The notes under the pieces are model-generated. The model saw only the letters and a program-made list of their open reading frames with translations. It was not told the origin of the DNA and ran no database searches. 64,000 nucleotides of DNA, taken from the NCBI GenBank assembly GCA_037975125.1, contig JAJQOW010000194.1, positions 1 to 64,000 on the forward strand. Direction: 5' to 3'. Position 1 is the stretch's first letter, and every line of letters starts with the position of its first letter. Both the position numbers and the translations under genes were made by a program. Source of the stretch: Latrodectus hesperus. Taxonomy: Eukaryota; Arthropoda; Arachnida; Araneae; Theridiidae. Shown here piece by piece: positions 55,361-64,000 of this stretch.

Positions 55361-56371
55361 ATGAATACTTACAATAGCATCACGACGAAAAATAATCAAC
55401 ATTCTTGTGATTTTATATGGAACATTGGTATACAAAAATTTGATCAAACATTAATCAGTCCCGAATTTAGCACAGCTAATGACTGCTCTTTGAAATGGAA
55501 TATGGTTCTGACTACTGTTTCAGAGGAATGGGATGATATAATTTTATGTCTTAATTTCAAAATACCAAGCCACTATGTGAATGATCTCGAGACAAAATTT
55601 TGGTATGAATTCTTTTGTGATAATACTTTATTGGGAAAAGGTTTCATGAAAAATATTGACCAGTATATAAATAGCAACGAAAAATTTAAATTATTGAAAT
55701 TACCTAGTTTTAGATTTTACAAATTTATAGGAGGTTTTACTATTGCAAATTGTTGCCAGGAAAAGCCAAGGACTGATATATGTATTTCTCAACTACAAGC
55801 AGATTTCAAAAGTCTCTTGGAAAGCAAACAATTTATGGATGTAACATTGAATGTTGGAAGCGAAGTTATACAAGCACATAAATTAGTTCTGTGTGCAAGA
55901 TCACCTGTTTTCAAAGCAATGTTTGATCAAAATTTTAAAGAAAGCCGGCATAATACTGTGGACATAGAGGACATGGAAAAATCTGCTGTGGAAAACTTTT
56001 TGGAATTCCTCTACAGTGGAGACTTGGTGGATCGCAGTTTCGAAAATGTCACAGCTCTATACACAGCTGCAGACAAATATGAAGTGCAAAGTCTTTTGGC
56101 TGCTTGCCGTGAAATTCTAATCACTTGTATATCAGGAAACAACGTTGTTGTTATATTAAAATTTGCGGATATGCATAATGATAGTTACTTGAAGGATCTG
56201 GCCGTAAAGTACATATGCAACAATTTTGCCCAAGTAGAAATGACCACCGAATGGAATCAACTGTTGGATACTGATCCCCGACTAGCTTCGTGTGTTTTCA
56301 GGAGATTTTCAAAAATATTGTCAAAGGGGGGCAGCGGTAAATGGTCGTTGCAATTACTTTTATATTTTTAA
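55361..56371 (+). CDS. TD-POZ/speckle-type POZ (MATH-like + BTB) protein
   Basis: 336 codons from the ATG of MNTYNSITTKNNQ; the frame is open 33 codons upstream to an earlier ATG at 55262, but that part is hydrophobic and outside the MATH start. Residues about 17-130 are a divergent MATH/TRAF-like domain (CDFIWNIGIQKF, LISPEF). Residues 147-255 are a complete BTB/POZ domain (KQFMDVTLNVGSEVIQAHKL, RSPVFKAMFDQNFKES, LEFLYSGDL, AADKYEVQSLLAACREIL). Residues 256-315 form a BACK-like helical tail. SPOP-type proteins are cullin-3 adaptors that choose ubiquitylation substrates through MATH. Many spider paralogues lie in single exons like this one. The last residues may be intronic read-through because a donor-like GCG|GTAAAT occurs near 56337. 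No inactivating change is visible. Confidence 0.88.
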   Translation: MNTYNSITTKNNQHSCDFIWNIGIQKFDQTLISPEFSTANDCSLKWNMVLTTVSEEWDDIILCLNFKIPSHYVNDLETKFWYEFFCDNTLLGKGFMKNIDQYINSNEKFKLLKLPSFRFYKFIGGFTIANCCQEKPRTDICISQLQADFKSLLESKQFMDVTLNVGSEVIQAHKLVLCARSPVFKAMFDQNFKESRHNTVDIEDMEKSAVENFLEFLYSGDLVDRSFENVTALYTAADKYEVQSLLAACREILITCISGNNVVVILKFADMHNDSYLKDLAVKYICNNFAQVEMTTEWNQLLDTDPRLASCVFRRFSKILSKGGSGKWSLQLLLYF

Positions 56372-58110
56372 TTATTTTTTCTGTTTAAGTTTATTAGCAG
56401 TTTTATTTTATTGTATAATTTCAAATGTTACTTGATATATCTGTATAAAATTAATTTGTATTCTTTTTGGAAATCACTTATTATTCACTTGGTTTTATTT
56501 TCATGTTATACACAAATAAATCCCACACAAAAACTCTTTTCCTCAACCAATTCCTAAGTATTTTCTTACAGATTTTAAAATACGTTACTCTTTTTTATAA
56601 AATGAAAAATGGTTCTTAAAAGAATTTCTGTAAATTTCGAGCACTTTATTTTACTTGTAAATTTTTTACTTTTACATACAAGTTCATAGTTTAAAATGAA
56701 ATGTTCATTTGAAATATTTTGCATTACATGTATAATTAACTTGTTGTGAATTTATGTTTTGAATTAATATATATGAATAATTTATGCTTTTAATTATATA
56801 TATATATATATATATATTAAATTATTTAATTATCTTAGTAAGGATTGCTTAATATTTTATTTTATTTAATATTCTTATTGCTGATTCATAAATCCATAGT
56901 ATTAAAATATCAAAATAATTAATATAATAATAAATTAATAAAATTAATATAATAATTAATAAAAGTTCAAAATAATAAGCATTTTTTTCAGTTAAAATAG
57001 TTTATTCAATTCAATCTGCAACTAAATAAATGCTTATTCATTTCATTAATCTTATTCTTTCTTTTCAAATTTTCCAATTTATCTATCATGCCATTCTGTT
57101 ATCAATTACACAGGTACTATTTTTACATTGATTCGATAAATTGTTAGGTGAAAAGATAACATTTAATGAGTATAACTTATCACAAAATGAATTATTTACT
57201 CAAGTCCATAATCTGTACACTAATGCATTATTAGTTATTCAAATGTGCATTAAAATACAATGTATTTATAAATAAGCAAATATTTTCATGCGATGAAAAG
57301 TATAAATGTTTTATTAAGAATATTAATAATTGTTTTTTCTTCTTAAAATTTAAATAAATGTTAATTTATTTTTCATATGTAACACTATTAAAAATTGAAA
57401 GACTTTTCAGTTCAATTTTAATTGAACGGATTCTGAATTGAACCGAAAACATTCCCCTCTACTCAAATTTTAATACTTCATGTAAATTATTGATGAAAAA
57501 TAGTAGAATTTAAAATACAGGTAGCGTTTTTATATTTTAGTCCGTACATAAAGATAAAAATTAAAAATCCAGTATTGTGCTTTTCAGTAAGACATATATT
57601 TTCCTAAATTTGAATAAAAAAGCAAACTTGATATTCCTTGGTAAAAATTTAAATATCGGCAATCAATGAATTTTATTTTAAAATTAAGTTATTCATATAA
57701 TATTTTTAAAAATATTTAATCTTTTTACAAAAAGTAATAATTATGAAACAATGGCAACTGCCTCATAATGTTTACTCTTGAATTTATATTTTTACAGTGA
57801 AAACACTTTAGCAACTGATTTAAACTCCATAACGTAAATTTATGTAATATTATTTAGTGACAAAATGATAACAAGTTTTCTAAAGGAAAAATTTACATTT
57901 AATTTTGTAAGGCTATATGATATAGCAGATTTAGTATACATATTGTGTTATGGTATGAAGAAATAATAACTCAAAATTCATTAAAATATATGTGTTTATA
58001 AATGAATAAATCACAAAATAAAAAAATTATGATAGAACAAAGTTTACTGATGTCTACCACAAATCATATGTAAATATAGTTAAATATTATTTAAATTTGT
58101 ATCTATGATA
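56372..58110. other. 3' flank of the TD-POZ gene; gene-poor
   Basis: AATAAA at about 56515 could end the transcript. A short (TA)n is at 56797-56816. Nothing else supported. Confidence 0.5.
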
Positions 58111-58115
58111 CTATA

Positions 58116-58181
<66 letters not shown>
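58111..58181. repeat. (TA)n microsatellite
   Basis: TA tract with two ACA interruptions, ending directly at the left end of the next element. Confidence 0.95.
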
Positions 58182-59094
58182 CAGGGTGATCATAATTAAA
58201 CTGCAAATTTAAAAACGCTGTAAAAAAAGAACCACTGGTCAGAAAGACCTGAAATTTCACCAGAATGTACTTCAAGCAGGGGGATTTTGTTTGGCGTGGG
58301 GAAAAAATTAGCGAAAAAGTGGCCAATAGATGGCGCTGCACAGGCGGCTGTAGGTTAATTACATGAATTCTGACATGAACGATAATCAATTGTGGCTGTA
58401 AGCTGAACGTTAAACCAGTTGAGCTATTGTAAGTCAGGCAGATGTTGTGGCACTCTTGGTTTAAAGCCTATTCAGAGCGACAAGGTGGTGCCACATCGAA
58501 TAGGAAAAAATCGGTTTTTAATTGCCCTGCGGCCAAAAACCGTAGAAAAAGCCAACAATAATTCGGTTTTTAACTGTCCTTAGACTTCTTCAAGAAATTT
58601 TCAATATGGTGTCCCCCATTTTCTGTTAGGAGGTGTAAACGTAAAACGGTATTTTCCACAGCAGCTTGGAGTGTATCAGTGCTGATGTTGTTAACGTGCT
58701 GAGTAATGCGGCATTTCAAATCCGCTAAGGTGTCTAGTACACAGCATTTTTCAGAAATCTCCAGAGCCAAAAGTCACAGGGAGTGATGTCCGGTGATCGT
58801 GGCGGCCAGGGAGTTGGAAAATGTCGGCTGATAATACGGTCATTTCCGAAATGGCGTTGCATCACCATCGACAATTAACGAGAATTCAGGCTACTCAGCA
58901 TTTTATACAAGACGTTAATTTGCATATAACCACCTGTGCAGCGCCATCTTTAGGCCACTTTTTTTCTAATTTTTTCCCACGCCAAACAAAATCCCCCTGT
59001 TTGAAGTACATTCTGAGGAAATTTCAGGTCTTTCTGACCAGTGGTCCTTTTCTTACAGCGTTTTTAAATTTGCAGTTTAATTATGATCACCCAG
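58182..59094 (-). mobile_element. Non-autonomous Tc1/mariner-superfamily element with about 162-bp TIRs
   Basis: The arms 58182-58344 and 58933-59094 are inverted copies with few differences (outer sequence CAGGGTGATCATAATTAAAC). They are flanked by TA (58180-58181, 59095-59096). The left end sits in a (TA)n tract. The interior holds only the 3' end of a transposase gene. 913 bp. Confidence 0.88.
58570..58815 (-). pseudogene. Transposase C-terminal fragment
   Basis: The minus strand encodes WPPRSPDITPCDFWLW, the third-acid motif, in one frame. After a shift come LADLKCRITQHVNNIS and VLRLHLLTENGGHHIENFLK, the usual C-terminus of this IS630/mariner-like group. The first two catalytic motifs are absent. 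Confidence 0.72.
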
Positions 59095-59169
59095 TAGTTT
59101 CCATGGACTGTCAGTTAAACTTTAATGTTTGGTTGGAAAACCTTTATGTCTTAAAACCTCTTCCAATCA

Positions 59170-60150
59170 TTTAAGCATCAAGTGAAGTAGCTTGGTGGTT
59201 TCTGCAGGTGTAATATAATTCCAGTCTTCATAATTACTCTTTTTCACATATCTTTCGATATTATGTTATGTTGCCGTGTATTGTGTTCCAATAAGTTCCA
59301 TAAATGTTCGAAGGGGCTTAAGTCTGGTGATTGTGGAGGAGTATGAAAATGATGTTTAATATTCTACAACAGCCAGGGCTTTACTTTGTGGGCAGTATGT
59401 TTTGGATTGTCTTGTTGAAACCAAAAGTCATCACCAAGTTTCAAATATTTTGCACTCTGCTTCAAAATTTTTTAAAAATATATTTAGATATTCCATATGA
59501 TCAAATGTGGAGTCTATAAACGTTAATGGATGAACTCCACTTGCTGCCATGCACCCCAAATAATAACGTCCCCTCCACGTTGTTTAACTGTAGACAAAAT
59601 TTTGCTTCACAAAAGCCGCTCAATGTTTTCTCCATACCCGTTTACGCCCTTTGATGCCTCCACTATCGCCAAAACTTGCTTTCATCAGAGAATATTACTT
59701 TTTCAAGAAACTCAGAAGGTTAAGTAACATATTTACTGGCAAAATTTCAACGGCTTAGCTTATTGGCAGTTTAAATACATGGCTTTCTACGAGCTACAGG
59801 GTCGTGATAGCAAGATTTTTTCAGAAATTTTCGTGTAGTATCTTCATGAAGACATTTTTCAAGTCTTTCACTAACATGAAGTGCAATTTGAGATGCGGTA
59901 ATCTTTGAATTTAAACGTATGTGTATTTCGGGATGCATATCTCTTCTCATAATGTTAGCTTAATTGGTCTGTTAACATGAGGCCTTAACATGATAGATTT
60001 CATTTACTTGTAACTATTGATTATTCTTTGGATAGAAGCATGAGTTCTTCCAACTATCCTTCTAATTGATCGAAGAGTTTTACCTTCATTCTTTTGTCTT
60101 AAGCTGATTTTCTATTCATTCTGAATCCTCTCTTTTCCTTCAGAATCCAT
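59170..60150 (-). pseudogene. Tc1-like transposase pseudogene
   Basis: From 60150: MDSEGKERIQNE, KTLRSIRRIVGRTHASIQRI (helix-turn-helix), then VIFSDESKFW (first Asp). GDVIIWGCMAASGVHPLTFI follows. LKPLRTFMELIG replaces the third-acid region, and YEDWNYITPAETTKLLHLML gives the C-terminus. The second-Asp motif is unrecognisable. Many stops and frameshifts; terminal repeats not found. Confidence 0.78.
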
Positions 60151-60557
60151 TTTAAGTCTACTTGTTTGCAAGCACTAATCTATCATACCAACAAAACTAT
60201 GTTTTTTATTCTATTTGTTGCATTGCATTGAGGTGAAATTAATAAGTTGTGAAAAATAAATGCAAACAATATTTCATTTCATACAAGCTCACGAAGGCTA
60301 AAATAATTAAAATTAATTTGCAAACATCTTTGTAATTTGCACCTGTACGTAAACTTTTTCTGACAACTTTTTGGGTAATTTTTGATTATTAATATTATTA
60401 TATTTTAAATAGTGAGTGTTATTCGATCTGAAATTGTTACTGATATATAAGGAATGGTTAAAGCAAAGCTCGATATAAAAATAGAATTAATATTAATACT
60501 ATAATGTACATTTATTCTCTGTAGAATGCTTACTCAGCATTTGTACGCCGACTTTTG

Positions 60558-60598
60558 CTATATATATATATATATATGCATATATGTATATATATATA

Positions 60599-60658
<60 letters not shown>
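60558..60658. repeat. (TA)n microsatellite with GCA interruptions
   Basis: TA tract that directly replaces the 5' part of the following transposase. Confidence 0.95.
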
Positions 60659-60661
<3 letters not shown>

Positions 60662-61175
60662 CGCGCATTACCAGCTTGCATTGGACATCGCCATACTGGC
60701 CCATCTGCTGAAGTGATGGTATGGGTTGCCATTGGATACACGTCTCGATCACCTCTTGTTGGCATTACCGGCACTTTGAACAGCAACCGTTACATTTCCG
60801 ATGTGTTAAGGCCCGTGGCTCTGCCCTATCTTCGAGGCCTCCCTAATGCTTTGTTTCAACAGGATAATGCACGACCACATGTTGCCCGTACTGTTCTGAA
60901 CTTCCTTGATACAGAAATGATTCGATTGTTACCCTGGCCAGCAGATTCTCTTGATCTGTCACCAAGTGGGAACGTGTGGTCAATGGTTGCCGAGCGATTG
61001 ACCCGCCATCACTCACCATCCACTACTGTCGATGAACTGTGGCATAGTATTGAAGCTGCATGGAATGAGATTCCCGTACATGCCATACAATCTCTGTTTG
61101 ATCCATGCCTAGGCGGGTAAATGCTGTTATTGCAGCCAGATATGGCTGCTCTGGGTACTGATTTCTCAAGATCTA
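60659..61175 (+). pseudogene. 5'-truncated Tc1/Tc3-like transposase
   Basis: Open from 60659 to 61120. It contains [40 protein letters not shown] and the second catalytic Asp in LFQQDNARPHVAR. The third-acid motif is altered (DLSPSGNVW, Ser-Gly where Ile-Glu is normal). The C-terminus needs a one-base shift near 61090 to read MPRRVNAVIAARYGCSGY. The DNA-binding domain and first Asp are missing, cut off at the (TA)n tract. Confidence 0.82.
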
Positions 61176-61265
61176 TGCATCCTAATTTCCTGTAAATCTA
61201 ATCACTTGTTCTTTCCACTATCGTGTATGTGTCCAGTAAATATCGTTCTGTTAATTGCAATCCTT

Positions 61266-61298
61266 CTTGGTGCAGCAATTTTAATGGCCAGTAGTGTA
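61266..61298 (+). repeat. Right terminal repeat of the Tc-like element
   Basis: GCAATTTTAATGGCCAGTAG then TGTA. Its complement TACACTACTGGCCATTAAAA is a typical Tc1-like terminus. No left partner is seen; it was presumably lost at the (TA)n tract. Confidence 0.6.
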
Positions 61299-61299
61299 T

Positions 61300-62636
61300 T
61301 ACAAGCAATGTTCAGGTTTATCTGGATTATATTGAAAATAAAATAATATATTAATTTTTCATTAATGTTATCGTCATATTTAATATAGGAAAAAAGAAAT
61401 CATTTTTTTTTACAAAAAATATCAAAAAGTATTCGCTTGATACTGAAATATAAAAATAATTATTGTTTTGTTTACAAACTATATATATAATAAGAAATCT
61501 AAACTTTGGTATTTTTTTTAGAAATTCAAAACTTTGTACGGGTTTTTAAGCAAATGTAAGCACGTTTGATCTAAAATATAATTGATTCAAGCATATCTAT
61601 GTCGAATTTCTATAACAGGTCTCTTTAAAAAAAATATGTTTTCAAACCCCTTTTGATAAATTTCTGAGAATTTATATTGAACGATTTTATTCTTCAGGAA
61701 CAAAATAGAATTTCCAAAAAAGGAATTGCTGTTTAGAAAATCAGTATTATCAGTTCCAGTTTTAATTTTAACTTTCTGTGTTCTATTAGCAAGTTATCAG
61801 TTTTTTTAAGCACAACATTATTATATACTGCAATAAATATTCATGCCATATAAAGAAAATCAACACATTTATAATAAGTTTCAACCAGTTAAAATATTCA
61901 TAATAGAAATTTCATGTATACATCACGGATAACAACATATAGTATAATTTTCTTATAATTTACATAAATTGTGAAAAAAAAATACCTTCACATTTAATTT
62001 CATATTTATTTTTAAAAAACTTATATTTCAATACAAACAGTCGAATTTAAAGAAATGAAATCTATTGATGTAATAGAATATACTCCTTTTACATTTCAAT
62101 TTATTTAAGATGATGATGATTGATTATAATCTGAAATCGTTTTTACTATTTCATTACATAACTAGATGAATGGACACTTTTCTAAAAAAACTGCTGCTGT
62201 ATTTCTCAGAATTACTTAATAAGAAATTCTAACATATTTTCATTCTTCGTGTTGTTACATATTAAACAGCTCAGAAATATCATTAATGTTTTTTGAATAG
62301 TAAAATAGTAACTCTGTTTTAACTATCTTTATTCTCTATTTAAACTTAAGAAATGATAAATTTAATAGGTAATCGTTTTAACATAAAAATTAAAACTTTG
62401 TCCATTTTATTGCCTGCATGAGAAGTAAAATGCAAGGAAAATAATCAATACATTACTAAAACTTTTCTGTGATTATTACCATTTATTTATATAATGATAA
62501 CAATATTCACAAAAAGCAAACAATATAAATAGTTTAACAGAGTAAAAGAAATAATTGATTGAATCTATAGGTGGCGCGAAATTGATGTCAGAGTTCATAT
62601 ATTGAGAATCACATGCTAATCAATCATTAATCCTTA
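61300..62636. other. Gene-poor A+T-rich interval
   Basis: No gene, TE terminus or RNA recognised. Confidence 0.5.
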
Positions 62637-62940
62637 AATCTCTTTATTTGTTCTTTGAGTAAGTGTCTCTATTTGTTGTTTGAGTAAGTGTCTTTATTTG
62701 TTGTTTGAGTAAGTGTCTCTATTAGTTGTTTGAGTCTTTATTTGTTGGTTGAATTTGCTGTTTGAGTAAGTGTTTTTATTTGTTGTTTGAGTAAGTGTTT
62801 TTATTTGTTGTTTGAGTAAGTGTCTTTATTTGTTGTTTGAGTAAGTGTCTTTATTTGAATAAGTGTCTCCATTGGTTGTTTGAGTCTTTATTTATTGGTT
62901 GAATTTGTTGTTTGAGTAAGTGTTTTTATTTGTTATTCAA
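62637..62940. repeat. 25-bp minisatellite with about 150-bp higher-order period
   Basis: About 11 units of TTTGAGTAAGTGTCTTTATT followed by TGTTG. A short variant (GTCTTTATTTGTTGGTTGAA) recurs at 62734 and 62884. On the minus strand most units contain AATAAA. It lies 88 nt downstream of the stop codon of the minus-strand exon at 63028. Confidence 0.93.
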
Positions 62941-63027
62941 CATGTATCGGATTTTAAGTCTTTAAAATTTATGGCGTGGATATTGCTGACTTCTTTAAGC
63001 GAAAGTCGTTTGAAATTTTATTTCTCT

Positions 63028-63174
63028 TCACTCCACGTCGACTTTCTCTTCCTTTTCTCGAGGCCTCCTGGTCAGGAACACCTTCTCTAAGGCCATGAAT
63101 GGAGCCTCAAATAATAAACTCAATAAACAAGCCAGGAGGAAGCTCAGAACCACAGTTCCACAATACTGGTGCAC
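63028..63174 (-). CDS. Last exon of a second nrf-6-like acyltransferase
   Basis: A 3' splice site (TTTCATTGCAG on the minus strand, ending at 63175) opens a phase-0 exon of 48 codons: VHQYCGTVVLSFLLACLLSL, LFEAPFMALEKVFLTRRPRE, then a charged tail and stop. The hydrophobic helix and LLFEAPFMALEKV match the C-terminus of nose-resistant-to-fluoxetine-6 acyltransferase family membrane proteins. Nearly the same segment is encoded at 12798-13040, with the same intron phase. Upstream exons should lie beyond 64000. AATAAA occurs at 63017-63022. Confidence 0.75.
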   Translation of the reverse strand: MHQYCGTVVLSFLLACLLSLLFEAPFMALEKVFLTRRPREKEEKVDVE

Positions 63175-64000
63175 CTGCAATGAAATCAATGGATGCAGAA
63201 ATAACGGAGCATTACGATGAAAAATTAAATTCATGTTAAGCTCATAATTTTCTCATACACCAACAACACTTATATATCCAACACATCAATATATTGGATA
63301 ACGTACACATTTTAAAAATAAGCATTGATTATTAAATTTAAGGAATTTATTATTTTGTCTACTTAATTTTCTTTAGAAATAAAGCTATGAGTAATTTTTA
63401 ATAATTTTAATGAGCACATAATAGTCGCAATTTCATCATCCATGGCATAGAATGTAATAGCATACTTTGGAAAGTTAACTTGAGACTAACACAGAACAGG
63501 AAAAATAATTTTTAAGTAAAGATTGCAAGAGTAATATAAATAATTAGTTTTTAAAAGCATAATTATATTTAATGTAATAAAATTTAATTAATGATTAAAC
63601 GTTTATAAAATTTAGCACTTAGTCAAATTACTTAAACAATTAATGTTATGTAACGTATTAGTAAAATTTAGCAATCATATGTATTTAAAAAGATTTACAT
63701 TTGATACTAATGATCGAAAAAACTTCTGATTGTGTTGCAGTGAAAATATAGGACGATAATGAACTAAAAAAATGTCCTAATATGATTAATAATTTTTATA
63801 CACAGTAAAAACATTCAATAATAAAGAATATTACCAATGTATATGCATCTGATATAATTATACATTGCTGAAATTTTTAAAAGGCCAAAAATCAATGTTC
63901 ATAACAAACACATTGGTTAATTTATAAGAAGAGATGAGATGACATTTATTCTAACTTACGAAATAAATGATACTCAATCCCTGTATTTTAGGATGAAGTA
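63175..64000 (-). other. Probable intron of the nrf-6-like gene
   Basis: A+T-rich and without long frames, ending in the splice acceptor at 63175. Any upstream exon is outside the window. Confidence 0.45.

Noticed and set aside
60584..60658. N-terminal extension of the 178-codon frame ending at 61120
   Set aside because: The first 25 codons are the (TA)n tract; only the part from 60659 is transposase.
62637..62940. CRISPR-like array
   Set aside because: Units are contiguous without unique spacers; this is a eukaryotic minisatellite.

Overview
The window looks like nuclear DNA of an arthropod, most probably a spider. It is strongly A+T-rich, has long (TA)n tracts, and almost all recognisable coding material is transposable-element (TE) protein. 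The only host coding sequence I can support is one TD-POZ/speckle-type BTB gene and two terminal exons of nose-resistant-to-fluoxetine-6 (nrf-6)-like acyltransferases. Both families are often expanded in spiders, so the taxon is an inference. I see no bacterial operon, CRISPR array or intact tRNA/rRNA gene.

Layout. 1-7163: a hAT-type DNA transposon with a perfect 8-bp target-site duplication, split by a complete minus-strand Ty3/gypsy LTR retrotransposon. That insert has apparently identical LTRs, PBS, PPT, intact gag and pro-RT-RNaseH-IN frames, and a -1 slip heptamer at the gag stop. 7.4-8.2 kb: dead Tc1-like transposase. 8.2-10.6 kb: gene-poor, with one tiny candidate exon. 10.6-12.5 kb: a tRNA-derived SINE, a mariner with perfect TIRs and an in-frame deletion of its catalytic core, and a second SINE. 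12.8-13.0 kb: last exon of an nrf-6-like gene (+). 13.9-17.5 kb: LINE and SINE debris. 18.5-19.8 kb: decayed mariner (-). 20.9-24.05 kb: a target-duplicated but internally deleted jockey-type LINE. 25.2-26.2 kb: RNase H/C-terminal LINE remnant. 28-38 kb: SINE, hAT and LINE fragments, a degenerate 622-bp tandem duplication, and the first of two diverged Mutator-like copies (34-36 kb and 38-41 kb). 44.1-45.7 kb: full-length dead Tc1-like element. 47.2-48.1 kb: LINE fragment. 48.7-52.7 kb: an old GTF2IRD2/ZBED-like hAT carrying a 1.14-kb composite insert with a 5S rRNA-like block. 55.4-56.4 kb: TD-POZ gene. 58-61.3 kb: three Tc1/mariner-superfamily remnants. 62.6-62.9 kb: 25-bp minisatellite just downstream of a second nrf-6-like terminal exon (-) at 63.0-63.2 kb.

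How it fits together. The nrf-6-like exons point toward each other across about 50 kb, suggesting an inverted paralogue pair with the TD-POZ gene and a TE graveyard between them. The elements appear to interact. Several SINEs end in a hairpin followed by a CAA-rich tail, as does a LINE 3' end here, consistent with LINE-driven mobilisation. Tc1/mariner elements sit in or against (TA)n tracts. The gypsy element inserted at the loop of a palindrome inside a hAT. The most interesting items are the gypsy frameshift site and its palindromic target, the mariner retaining only DNA-binding and C-terminal parts, the 5S-like SINE, and the shared SINE/LINE 3' architecture. All calls come from reading the sequence; no database search was possible.
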